64,000 nt of DNA, from positions 106,033,536 through 106,097,535 of the forward strand of contig CM043699.1 in NCBI GenBank assembly GCA_023935145.1, read 5' to 3'. This document shows, one piece after another, positions 10,536-20,969 of this stretch (positions within the stretch are counted from its first letter, which is position 1; the number at the start of each line of letters is the position of its first letter). Source of the DNA: Bretschneidera sinensis. Taxonomy: Eukaryota > Streptophyta > Magnoliopsida > Brassicales > Akaniaceae. The position numbers and the translations under genes were made by a program. The notes under the pieces are model-generated. The model made no database searches. It was given only the letters and a program-made list of their open reading frames with translations, and was not told where the DNA came from.

Positions 10536-12470
10536 ATGTCAGTTGACCAGAGTTGGATGGACCATCGGGTTGTGGATAATGCTCTATCATGGGAATTTGA
10601 GTGTGGAGTTCAAGAATTTCTTGACTTCGCCTATAGGAATGTAAGTTTTGTGCATGAGGGAACTATACGGTGTCTTTGTAAAGTTTGTAAGAAAAACAAG
10701 TTCCTAACTCGAGATGAGGTTACCTACACCTATACAGAAAGGGTTTTGTTAATTATTATAAGAACTGGTCTCTCCATGGGGAAGCTAATTGAGTTGGGGA
10801 ACCATCCACAGAATCATTTGACTATAGGGAAAAAACGAATCGGATTGGGGATATGATAATGGATGTTGTTGGGCCAGATTTTAATTGGGACGCGAAAGAT
10901 GGGCCGAATCTCGATGCTGCAAAGTTCTATAATATGTTGAAAGATGCTGATGAGCCTTTGTGGAAGGGTTGCAAAAAACATACTAAGTTATCAGTAGTCT
11001 CGCAGCTATTGAATTGTAAATCTAATTTCAACATATCTGAGAATTCTTATGATCGGTTAATATAAATAATCAATAGTACGTTACTGAAAAGCAAGAAGTT
11101 GTCTGAAAACTTTTACCAGACGAAGAAAATGGTGAAGGGGTTAGGACTTGGGTATGAGAAGATACATGCATGCCCAAATGATTGTACGTTGTACTACAAG
11201 GAATACAAAGAGAAGAAAAATTGTGATGTGTGTGGCCATGGTGGATTTCAACCAAAACAAATGGGTAATAAGAAGCAAAAAGACATTCCATACAAGGTTT
11301 TGCATTACCTTCTAGTCACACTAAGGCTTCAAAGGCTTTATATGTCCAGAAACACTGCCAAACACATCAGATGGCACAAAGAGGGAAAATTTAGTAAGCC
11401 AGAAATGGTTATTACTTACGATGCATCTAAAAGACAAAATTTCAATATAAAAGTCTCACTTTTATGGACGATTAGTGACTTTCCCACGTATGGTATGCTT
11501 TCTGGTTGGAGTACTCCAGGATATTGGGTTGTCCTTACTGTATAAAACATACCAAGTCATTCTGACTGCCCAATGGTCATTAAAACTATTGGTTTGACTA
11601 CCATCTTCAATTCTTACCGATTGATCATGTTTTTCGACAGCAAAAATACAGTTTCAAAAAGAACACAGCGGAGTACTCTTACCCGCTGCATCGGTTATCT
11701 AGCAAAGAATTGAAAGAGATAGTTTTCTCTTTCGATCAAATCACCTTTGGGCGTGGGTTAATACAGGTGATTCCGGGATTTGGGAAGGAGCACAACTGGG
11801 TGAAAAAAAAAGTATCTTTTGAGAATTGCATTACTGGTCAACAAATCTAGTTTGCCATAATTTGGATGTCATGCATATTAAGAAAAATGTTTTTGATAAT
11901 GTCTTCAACACTGTTATGGATATCAAGGCCACAAAAGACAATGCAAACGCTCGAGAAGATATGAAAGAGTTATGTAAGTGTCCACAATTAGAGTTGGTTG
12001 AAGTGAATGAAAAAATGAAGAGACCTAAAGTGACCTACACATTGGACAAGTCTCAGATAAAGGTTGTGTGTGAATGGGTTTCAAAATTGAAGTTCCTGGA
12101 TAGATATGCCTCGAACATAGCTCAATGTGTTAAAGTAAATGAGTGCAAGTTCCACAGCATGAAGAGTCACTATTTCCATGTGCTCATGGAGAGATTATTA
12201 TTGTTGGCATTCCGTGATTTTTTGCCATACTCAATATGGCATGCTTTGACATACCTCAGTCACTTTTTTAGAGACATATGCGCAACCAAACTACAAGTTG
12301 ACCATATGGAGATGCTTGAGAATAACATAGTGGTAATCTTATGCAAACTAGAGAAGATGTTTCCCCCAAGATTTTTTGATTCTATGGAGCATTTACCAAT
12401 CCACTTACCATACGAAGCCAACGTTTGTGGCCCTATGCAGTACCAGTGGATGTATCCTTTTGAAAAGTAA
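10536..12470 (+). pseudogene. CACTA transposase (tnp2 type), N-terminal and core regions
   Basis: Three reading-frame blocks reconstruct in order. 10536-10740 carries MSVDQSWM, EFLDFAYRN and CLCKVCKKNKFLTRDEV, the transposase-associated N-terminal domain. 10853-11545 has GPDFNWDA, KACPNDC-like HACPNDCTLYYKE, CDVCGHGGF, KHIRWHKEGK and WTISDFPTYGMLSGWST, the tnp2 core. 11826-12470 has HNLDVMHIKKNVFDNVFNTV, FRDICATKLQ, NNIVVILCKLEKMFPPRFF and EHLPIHLPYEA, which is the end of tnp2 plus the DUF4218 domain. Frameshifts near 10740, 10855, 11070 and 11550-11825, with stops between blocks, make it inactive. The protein would have cut and joined element ends in the nucleus. Confidence 0.9.
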
Positions 12471-12959
12471 CAATCTTTTCCAATCTTTATCCATTTAAAA
12501 AGTGTTTTCTATCTTTCTATTAATAATTGTTATGTAATCGCCATATATGAAAAATAGGTGTATGAACAGTTTAAAGAAAAAGGCTCGTAATAAAGCACGC
12601 GTGAAAGGTCCCATTTTTTAATCCTACATTATAGAGGAAGTATCCAACTTTTACTCCCAATATTTTAAATCCAATGTTCAAACAAAGTTGAATCGAGCCT
12701 GTCGCAATGACGATGGGGGGTTATGGGCCCAAAGAATCTTTTTTCAATTTTCTGTTACCTCGGCTGTGTCTTTGGTGGTCCTAAGAGTAGAGTATTGATG
12801 AGAATGAGATCAAAGCCGCTGAGACATATGTTTATTGAATTGTGCAAAGATCAGTCCATATGTGGAGTAAGTATTTAGCTCAATCATTATTTCTAATTTT
12901 TTCTTTCCATAATTGCATATGTTAATTCAATACATAATAATGTAGACAATATGATGACA

Positions 12960-13745
12960 TGCTGCAGCGTGACTAACCCCTTCTTAGTGACGCTGAAATA
13001 GAGAAGCTTCACGTAAAGAATTTCGCATCATGGCTTCATGATCTTGTAAAGATTTTTTATAATACATTCTAATTGTGAACATGTACATTGAATTAATATT
13101 CTTAGTGGTTTTTATATTCTTGCACAATTTTTTATTGTAATAGGTTTTAACCGACCAAACCATAGATGAAAGGATTCAAGAAATAAGACTTGGCCCCTTT
13201 AAATATGTGAGGTGTTATAGTGGTTATATTGTAAACGGATTTAAGTTTCACACCCGATTATGTAAAATTTAATAAGACAATGAATTGTGGTGTATGTGTC
13301 AAAGTTAGTTGTTACGATGCATATGAACGTGACTTCTACGGTATATTGACAGAAATTAGAGAAGTACAATATGCAGGGGTTGGTAATACCATTATATTGT
13401 TTGAATGTCACTGGTATGATTCTGAGAATAGACTTAAAGTGCACTGACTACATGGTCTAGTAGATATTAACCATAAATCAAGGCTTAACTCAGACGAGCC
13501 ATTTGTCTTGGCAGAGCAAGCAACCCAAGTTTACTATTGCCCTTATCCATCCAAAAACAAAAGACAGAAGTGATTAATGGGCAGTTTGTAAAACCAAAGT
13601 GAGGGGCTTGGTTGATGTTCGTTCCAATGAAAATCCAACTAATGATCTGGTGCCTATTGTTGCGGAGTACTTCCAATATGATGGAACGCCTTTTTTCCAA
13701 ATTGAATTCTTCTGGATGATGAACTAGATATACCAGGTATTCTTA
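12960..13745 (+). pseudogene. Continuation of the transposase gene: DUF4216 region
   Basis: Scattered frames encode LHVKNFASWLHDLV (12995-13050), GFKFHTR (13235-13260), then FYGILTEIREVQYAG, ILFECHWYD and LVDINHKSRL followed by FVLAEQATQVYYCPYP (13275-13560). This is the DUF4216 domain that follows DUF4218 in plant CACTA transposases. An intron-like gap separates it from 12470. At least three frame changes occur. It is a direct continuation of the pseudogene upstream, not a separate gene. Confidence 0.8.
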
Positions 13746-13762
13746 ATAATCATGATGGTATA

Positions 13763-13990
13763 ATGGAATATATAAATCTATTAGATATACGTGTTCCTAG
13801 AAACTTAGAAGTAGATGAAGTGTTATATAAAGAAGAAGAAGAAAGAGAAGAGGAAGAAAATGATGAGGAGAATGAGGATGAGGATGAGGAAGAAGAAGAA
13901 TATAATGACGACGATGATGATAATGATTTTGATGATGACGATGACGATGATAATGCCAACTCTGGTACTTACATGGATGTCAATCAGTGA
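13763..13990 (+). pseudogene. Acidic C-terminal tail of the CACTA transposase
   Basis: The 75-residue frame begins MEYINLLDIRVPRNLEVDEV and then becomes nearly all Glu and Asp, before ending NSGTYMDVNQ. Acidic tails after the DUF4216 region are usual in these transposases. The underlying DNA is a GAAGA/GATGAC low-complexity tract that likely expands by slippage. The complementary-strand frames here are artefacts. Confidence 0.6.
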
Positions 13991-14181
13991 ATAGTAAAAC
14001 TTTAATCCATGCATATTAATGATATATATTGTACTAGTTGTATGAATTAAATGAATTTCTCTTGCTATTTGTGTAACTTGTAAACAGTTTGTATCACTTT
14101 TAAATTGTTTTTACCAATTTTATTCATTCAATTTTTTATAAGACATGATGGTGATTAGAGGTTAAAGGAGAAGTAAAGATC

Positions 14182-16704
14182 GTGTGGTTGGTCGCGGGAG
14201 GGGTATTGGACAACCCATGGCTGACCCAAGACCTACTACAGGTAAAGAGTATATATATAATTTTTGTTCATTTTCTATATTGCCCCTTTAAATCTATATT
14301 GAATTTTTTTATTGACATGTCAATACATATTGAAACTGTATGCGAAAGGGAGCCCATTGTAGGGCCAGATTTGGAGAGCGTTCAAGAGGTGGCAAGGACT
14401 GGGAAAGGACAAACACTGATTTCAAAACCCCCAACAAACCCTTCTAAGCGAACTTTACTGACTATCCTTTCCTGGATGTGCTTTTATATTTCATTTGTAG
14501 TGGGGTAAAATGTTTATTACCTTTATTGTTTTTGATATGATATTTATAATACACCTTCGATGTTTATAGGGCTTTCTTTGGGTGCGACAAGGTGGTGGGT
14601 TTCATTTCCTACATTGCTCTATGGTATATACCAATCCCTTGTCCTCCATGGAACCATTACCCGGAATCTGTGAGGGATGCTGTTTGGAGAGACTTTCTGG
14701 TATATAACACTTTATTTTTTGTTAAGTGGTAAATGTCTTTACTTATGCATGCATGTTAAATATATATTCACCAGTAAAAATTTAGATTTTAACTAATGTC
14801 TTCTTGGTTATTCTCAAAAATGGTTTTAGATTAAAGAGATTCAAGCTCGGGCCAGAAGAGTCTTTGATCACATCGTTGCCCATCGCATCTCTGATAATCT
14901 ATCAAAGCTTCGGAAAAATGCAAAAATAGTTATGAATACAGAAGATGTGAGTGTGTGGAAGGGATGACATAACCATGGGCTAAGACAACCATTTTGGGAA
15001 GGGTTGTGTGATATCTGGTCTCAATCGTCCTAGCAAGAGCATTCCGAGAAAGCATTCTCAAACAGACGTGCGGGAGGTGAGATTATCCACCATCTGACAG
15101 CGTCCATCACTATACCACAACATAAGGAAAGACTGGTATGATGTTTTCATTCTTCCGTAAAATATATATGGTTATTTGTTGTAATTCATTTGAATACTCA
15201 TTGACAAAATTCATTACTATGTGCATAAAAAGAATATGGGTCACAATCCTTCCAATATTTAGGTGTTCTAGAGACACATAAGAGAAAGGGATCCAATGAA
15301 TTTGTGGACACCAAGTCGAGAGTTGTCGTTGTAAGTACTATTTTTTTGTTTCATAAGTAGTATGTAGTATAAGTATATTTAGTATTTTATTTCATTAATT
15401 TTTTAATTATGCATATTGATGAAATATGTTCATTTGTCATTGTAGGAGAGATATAATGAGGTGTTGTATAACAAATATTTCTTCTACAATGACAACATCT
15501 TATATCACTTTTATATTTCTCGTGCAACACCTCATTATATCTACAATGACAACATCTAAGCAAGGGTCCATGTCTGAATGTTCTTCGCGCCCCACTCTTA
15601 CCTCGACATTCAATGCATCTGAACTAGAGTTTACCGAGTCCCGGCAGTGCTATGTGAACCAGAAGATTCAAGAAAACATGAATAAGGCAATGGAGAGGAC
15701 TATGAATCACATGTACGTGAAGTTAGGCATCAATCCTTCAAATATTGGACCTCCACCATCACTTGGATCAAACGTAAATATACACACACTCACATGTTAA
15801 CTTTGTTATTTTCATAACATAGTAGTTAAAATTTTTTTTTTATAAGTTACTTAGTAGTTGAAGTTAAGTGGTTTTAGGATAAAATAGTTTATAACTTAGC
15901 AGTTTTAAGGTCAAAAAAGTAAAATATTTGTCTAACGAACGAGTCAGGGTTACTGTCACGTCTGTTTGGTAGAATATAAGTAGTGGGAACAAACAGAATC
16001 CATTTCGGATCATGGGTTACAAACTCGGGGGGTTTCGATCTAGAAAAGTAGATAGCTTAGCGGTTTTAAATTCAAAAGAGTAGAATACTTATCTAACAGA
16101 CAAGACGGGGTTACTGTCACGTCTGTTTGGTAGAATGTGAGTAGTGGGAACAAACAGAATCCATTTCAGATTATAGGCTACAAGCCCGAGGGGTTTCAGT
16201 CTAAAAAATTAGATAATTTAGCGGTTTTAAGATCAAAAGAGTATAATACTTGTCTAATGGACGAGGCGGGGTTACTGTCACGTCCATTTGGTAGAATGTA
16301 AGTAGTGGGAACAAAGTGGATCCATTTCGGATCACAGGTTACAAACCCGGGGGGTTTCGGTTTTAAAAAGTAGATAACTTAGTGGTTTTAAGGTCAAAAT
16401 AGTTGAATACTTGTCTAACGGACGAGGCGGGGTTACTGTCACGTCCATTTGGTAAAATATGAGTAGTGGGAATAAACAAGATTCATTTCGGATCATGAGT
16501 TATAAACCTGGAAGGTTTCAATTTAAAAACGTAGATAACTTAGCGGTTTTCTACTAAAATGCTTTCAAATTAACTTCTTTAGTTTTTCATTCAATAATAC
16601 TAATAATGCTTACTTTTTTGTTTCAGCTTTCTCTCGATGATACTGTTGAGGACGACGAGGCCAGTGAGGATCCTGTGCGTGGTGACGATCTTAGGGACCC
16701 TTAG
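14182..16704 (+). pseudogene. Second CACTA gene (plant transposase, Transposase_24-like)
   Basis: Exon-like pieces appear in order: a Gly/Arg-rich start near 14180-14241 (GRGRGIGQP in one frame), CPPWNHYPESVRDAVWRDFL near 14650-14700, IKEIQARARRVFDHIVAHRI near 14830, GGEIIHHLTASITIPQHKERL near 15075-15135, VLETHKRKGSNEFVDTKSRV near 15265-15330, ERYNEVLYN near 15447, and LSLDDTVEDDEASEDP at 16627-16680. In the family this gene encodes the DNA-binding partner carried beside tnp2. Donor and acceptor signals remain at several joints, for example ATCAAAC/GTAAATA at about 15774 and TTTCAG at 16626. Stops such as WKG-stop near 14968 make it a pseudogene. Confidence 0.75.
15894..16537. repeat. 161-bp tandem array, four units, in a transposon intron
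   Basis: Units start at 15894, 16055, 16216 and 16377, with a partial restart at 16538. Every spacing is exactly 161 bp, confirmed with two markers (ACTTAGCGGTTTTAA and TACTGTCACGTC, the latter at 15951, 16112, 16273 and 16434). Units differ by substitutions but carry no net indels. The array lies between a good donor and acceptor of the second CACTA gene, so it is intronic. Confidence 0.92.
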
Positions 16705-16735
16705 GACATTTTATTTAAATATTATAACATTCTAT

Positions 16736-16736
16736 G

Positions 16737-16775
<39 letters not shown>

Positions 16776-16777
16776 GG
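16736..16777. repeat. (TAT)n microsatellite
   Basis: About twelve uninterrupted TTA/TAT triplets just downstream of the last exon-like piece of the second CACTA gene. A simple repeat in 3' non-coding DNA. Confidence 0.9.
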
Positions 16778-16929
16778 ATATTGTACATTGATTTAATTTT
16801 GACTATAATTAGAATTTGTTCACTTCTTATTGATGTAGTTACATACAATTTTGAATGTAAATCCAATACATTGTTAGTAGGAAATTTTCTATTTTTTAAA
16901 ACATTTTAGGAAATAATAAATAAACTCAA

Positions 16930-17414
16930 ACAATAATCAGCGAGGTCCCTCGCTGATATTGCAACATAAAAAAATTATTTGCGTTAGGATCAGCGATGGG
17001 CTTTCCCTCATTGATAGTTAAAAATATATGCGAAGGGACTCTCGTCACTAAACCCGTTGTTGATGCTGATGCTATCTGCGACGGAATCAATGAAGGGATT
17101 CCCTTTGCTGATAACTTAAAAATATCTGCGAGGGGAATCCCGTAGCTAAAAATTATTATAATATTAATTTTTTTATCGTTTTTTCTTTGGTGAAAAACAT
17201 CAGCGAAGAGAAATCTCGTCGTTGATAAGAATATTCTCGTCACAGATTTTTTAATCAACAACGGGATTTTTTTCGTCGTTGATTATTCCTATCTACGATG
17301 AAACCATCTGCAACGAGTTCCTATTGTAGATTATTTTCAACGAGCGAAATTGAGTTTTAAACGAGAAAAAATCTCGTCGTTGATATCTTTTCTTCTTTTT
17401 TTTCTCTGGTAGTG
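16930..17414. repeat. 3' subterminal repeats and right terminus of the CACTA element
   Basis: At least eight copies of a motif close to ATCAGCGACGAGATT, in both orientations, occupy 16935-17385 (for example CAGCGAGGTCCCTCGCTGATA and ATCTCGTCGTTGAT). Several pair into short hairpins. The terminal bases are TTTCTCTGGTAGTG (17401-17414), i.e. CACTACCAGAGAAA on the other strand. This is the expected transposase binding and cleavage end. Confidence 0.88.
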
Positions 17415-18600
17415 AATAATTTAAAAAAAAAAAAAAAAACTATCAAGTCTATGTGGAAGCTTTTCCAAACGCACCACGAGACTTGGTTGAGAAAATAAGA
17501 GTTAGTGTGCCAATTTACTAGGGGTCAATAATTGGACCGTAAATAATTAAACGTGAAAAAGGTGGTTGTTACATAAAGCTAAAGGCATGTGGAAAATATG
17601 AAATCCAAGGTGGGTCGGTGGGTGGGGTGGAAATCATTTTTTGAGACTTGTGACAAATATGGGTTTATGAGCTGATGACACATGGAAAGCAATAGATGGT
17701 AGAAATTATTTAGTGCTTGTTGAAAACCTGAAGGACTAGTGGGGAGAGAATTTTGTACGAGAAACTTTTGGCTGGTTATTTCTAGAACAACTGTTTTAGA
17801 TCTGTTTGTAATTTTATTTGTGATTTTGGATGATTTTATTCATAACCAATAATTTTTAAAAAATAATGTTATTAATAAAAAAAATTAAAATTATCAACAA
17901 AAATTTTAATTAATTTATAATATTAATTTGAAACTCAAATCAATCAAAAATAATATTTTTTATAAGAAAAATAAGTAAATTTCATAATAATAATGATTGT
18001 TTGTCCTATTATAAAATAAAGGGAAAACTGAGCTTTAACATCTCAACTAGATTGAAACTAAAGCGAAGAGATTCCTCAGCCACCAACAGGAAAAGGAGGA
18101 GGAGGATAGAGCTTTAACATCTCAACTAGATTGAAACTAAAACGAAGAGATTCCTCAGTCACCAAAAAGAGGAGGAGGGAGAAGGGGGGAAAGCTAACAT
18201 AGAGAGATTGGGGTGGCAGGCTGCATTTTTTTTTAATATAAGAAACTACGTATTGAAGCATCCTAAAACCTTTATCTTAGTGGTTAGAAATGATTAATCT
18301 TCTTACATCAAACACAATTGAGGAGATGCATCTCAGGTGCAACTGGCTAATTAAGCAAATTGATTCTACAAAAACAATTGAGGAAATGATTAAACAAAAA
18401 AAATTTTGTTATTGGATGGATTAAGTCTACAAAAACAATCCAATAAAAAAAAGTACTATATACAAAAGGAACCAAAAAAGCTGAGAAAAAAAATATATCC
18501 CAATTTACACAACTATGCAGGACACTTGATTGTAAAAATACTCGTCGATTTGTTCTGCTCCATTCTTTGAAGAGCACATCAAATTCTGCATTTTATTGAT
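17415..18600. other. Intergenic with a 79-bp tandem duplication
   Basis: The sequence starting GAGCTTTAACATCTCAACT at 18030 is repeated at 18109 with few differences, followed by a purine-rich GGAGGAGG tail in each copy. The rest of the interval shows no gene; small ORFs here have no recognisable features. Confidence 0.6.
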
Positions 18601-18731
18601 GTATTATGACTGTATCATAACCATTTCGGTTCCTTTCCACCATTCCTTATGTTTAAGACATTAATTTTTTGCTGCTTCTCTGATGAAAGGCACTCTGTAG
18701 GAGAACCTGATAAAAAGGCACTCTGCTTCTC

Positions 18732-18890
18732 TTATGAATCATTGTATTCGGCGGCGGACTCTTCATATCCCTCGGCGCTGTCTTCGATAATTGTCTCCAG
18801 AACAGGAGTGTTGGAAGGTTTTTTGGGGTAAATGATGGGAGCTGGAGCAACCTCAATCCAATAGATCGAACTTGTAATTTTCTTAGCCAT
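18732..18890 (-). CDS. Predicted 52-residue protein, function unknown
   Basis: A single-exon ORF running right to left starts MAKKITSSIYWIEVAPAPII, continues with YPKKPSNTPVLETIIEDSAE, and ends in an acidic, Tyr- and Ser-containing tail before TAA. I cannot name the family. The composition (proline-rich middle, acidic tail, no membrane segment or signal peptide) suggests a small soluble protein. Support for a real gene is the position: a minus-strand TATA box (CTATATAAAG) lies at 19066-19075, about 180 bp upstream of the ATG, leaving a plausible 5' leader. A longer frame extends upstream to 19055 but begins beside the TATA box, so the internal Met at 18890 is preferred. Nothing else in the surrounding kilobase looks coding except LINE debris further upstream. 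Confidence 0.55.
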   Translation of the reverse strand: MAKKITSSIYWIEVAPAPIIYPKKPSNTPVLETIIEDSAEGYEESAAEYNDS

Positions 18891-19065
18891 TGAAGGACAA
18901 AAAAAAAATAAGAGAATGCTTCTTTGTAATGATGGGTATTGTTGGTTCACAACAAATGTCTCTCTTCCTCCTATTTTCAGGGAAGAAGAGAGATGAGAAT
19001 TTACTAGGGAATTTTCAAATGGGTGTTTTCGGTTGGAATTTGATTGAGAGATCAATACAGAGAGA

Positions 19066-19075
19066 CTTTATATAG
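19066..19075 (-). promoter_or_regulatory. TATA box of the 52-residue protein gene
   Basis: CTATATAAAG on the minus strand, about 175-185 bp before the ATG at 18890. It predicts a transcription start near 19040 and a leader of roughly 150 nt. Confidence 0.5.
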
Positions 19076-19534
19076 GAAGGGAAACTATTCTATTAATACT
19101 AAAAATATCATAGCAAGTAAAGGAAGCAGTTTTCAATCAATGTCAAGGGACGGTAGACACCATGCCCACGTGTACAATGTTGAAGAAATTGTTTGATGGA
19201 TTCTAATAATTATGAGATGAGAGGAGCATAATGACAAAGACAGAACACCCCCAAATTTATGGGCAAAATTTAGGAAACGTGTGAGGTAAATGGGGACTTA
19301 GGCCTAACAAATCACATGGCCCTGGACCAAACTCATTCAATGCCACGACAAAAATGGAAGAAGACAAAAAGTTAAAATAGAAACTGTTTTAAACACAAGG
19401 ACCTGAGTAAAAATTAAAATATTACATTCATTAATAATTCCAAATTTTGTTAAACAATCAGTCACCCGATTACCTTCTTTGTAGCAAAAAAAAAAAAAAA
19501 AATCTTAATTTCAGTGAAACTAGTTAAGATCGAA

Positions 19535-19976
19535 ATTCTTCATTGCTTGCTAAAAAGACCAAAGACCATCCAGGAATCAGTTTCAACAATTAACTTATCA
19601 ATCCCAAGTTGCTTGGCTAACATAATTCTTTGTCTAACCGTCCATAATTCAGCTATACCATTGTTTGTGTAACCCAAATTAATAGAGAATCCTTTAATAA
19701 AATGTCATTCACAAAGAACTCCCCCACCACCAGCCTTACCTGGATTTCCTTTAGAACAACCATCAGTATTAAGTTTAAGAAAAGGACGAGGAGTGGTAAC
19801 CAAGCAATATGAATAATTGCTTTATTAGGAGAAGAACTTCTTAAAGGATACTTAGTAGGAGTAGCTTTAACCATATCACAAGCTTTTGAAAGGGATGTTT
19901 TCCATAAAGAAGCCATATCAGGATTCACATGATCAAAAATAAATTTATTTCTTGCAAGCCAAATCTTCCATAGCAA
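19535..19976 (-). pseudogene. LINE ORF2 C-terminal RNase H fragment
   Basis: The minus strand encodes WKIWLARNKFIFDH, then with one frame change LKLNTDGCSKGNPGKAGGGG, GYTNNGIAELWTVRQRIMLA and KQLGIDKLIVETDSWMVF. This is the RNase H-like tail found after the reverse transcriptase in plant L1-type LINEs (DG, E and D of the catalytic set are recognisable). A stop splits it and no reverse transcriptase is found beside it. An A-rich run at about 19487-19502 (plus strand) lies near the 3' side but is not a clear poly(A) tail in the right orientation. Confidence 0.78.
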
Positions 19977-20230
19977 AATAGTCCAGAATAATAATAATAA
20001 AAATAAAGGAATATTGAATTGTTGAAATGAAGTATATGGAATATTAGCCTAATTTTTTATTTGAATAACAAGATTTTTCTCTTGATTCCATCTATAAGGT
20101 AATGCATTGAGGATGAGAAAGACCAGCAATTAGAAAAAAGATGATCAAGAGGAAACCTTCCCAGCCCGAGTTCCCTCTCCCACCTCCGTTGGTGGACATA
20201 CACCTTCAAACTCCAATGGTCAGGGTTATG

Positions 20231-20345
20231 GCTTGGAATTGCAGAGGTGCGGGTGGACCTGATTTCATCTCTCAAGTTCGTAGTTTAATTTGAGAAAGTA
20301 AAGGTTTAGAAGTACTAATCTCAACACAGATTCAAGCATAACAAA
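20231..20345 (+). pseudogene. LINE endonuclease N-terminus fragment, inverted relative to its neighbours
   Basis: The plus strand reads MAWNCRGAGGPDFISQVRSL, then after a stop ESKGLEVLISTQ. This is the start of the apurinic-type endonuclease of plant LINE ORF2 (MxWNCRG...LIREVxPxLLxLxET). It lies between two minus-strand LINE pieces, so the parts of one or more LINEs have been inverted and joined. Confidence 0.72.
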
Positions 20346-20700
20346 CTCGAGTTGCAGATCCAGTACGCAACAAGGATCCAATTCGATGAAGTGCTGCCAT
20401 ATCATAATATTCAATGGGGAACTCAGGCAATTGCACCCAAATGGCCATCATATCCATATGAGCAAGAGAAGGTCGAAAATCAGGGAACCATCGCTTGACA
20501 GAGATAGTGGTCATGAAGGAACCAAAGACCTCCCGCTAGCGCAAGAATAGTCAACTTAAAGCTGAAATCTTATGAGAAAAAATTCTTTGCCAGATCTGGA
20601 TCTTTTGTCTTCCAAAGATAACGCCATTTTTTTTCCAGATTGATGAACGAAAGCGGATGACCTACAAGATTTAATGATCAAAGAATTTCGCCATGGCATT
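20332..20700 (-). pseudogene. LINE ORF1-type DUF4283 fragment
   Basis: The minus strand encodes VKRWFPDFRPSLAHMDMMAI, then WVQLPEFPIEYYDMAALHRI and GSLL. This matches the DUF4283 domain of plant LINE ORF1 (WxPxFxP...AxVWVRLPxLPxEYxD). It overlaps slightly the endonuclease start on the opposite strand. Only a fragment remains; the zinc knuckle is missing. Confidence 0.72.
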
Positions 20701-20969
20701 CACATACGGTCTTGCTCAGAAAGAGAAGAAACCATATTAATACATGTGCTCGCTGCTCACTACTCAATATATATTTGCAGGTGAAGATGAGAGAGAAAAA
20801 AGGCAGCAAAACCAACAAATCTACAAGAGTTAAGGCATCATAGAATGTGAGATCACAAGAGTTCCTGCAATTCGAAATCACCCAATCGATAAAATAAACA
20901 GTAAATTGCAATTTATCACACAAATAACAGAGACAAACAAATTTTAAACTTTGTTTTGAGATCATGTTA

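Larger units (their letters stand above)
10180..17414 (+). mobile_element. CACTA (En/Spm) transposon, decayed, left terminus not found
   Basis: In order it holds an inverted repeat (10180-10416), a tnp2-type transposase pseudogene with its C-terminal domains (10536-13990), a second transposase-associated pseudogene (about 14180-16704), and a subterminal repeat zone (16930-17410). It ends in GGTAGTG at 17414, the reverse complement of CACTACC. The next three bases, AAT, could be a target duplication, but no matching left CACTAC terminus was seen upstream, so the true left boundary is open. Many frameshifts and stops show it is dead. Confidence 0.85.

Noticed and set aside
13750..14014. Ser-rich and Ile/Phe-rich minus-strand ORFs over the acidic tract
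   Set aside because: Artefacts of the GAA/GAT low-complexity DNA on the complementary strand.
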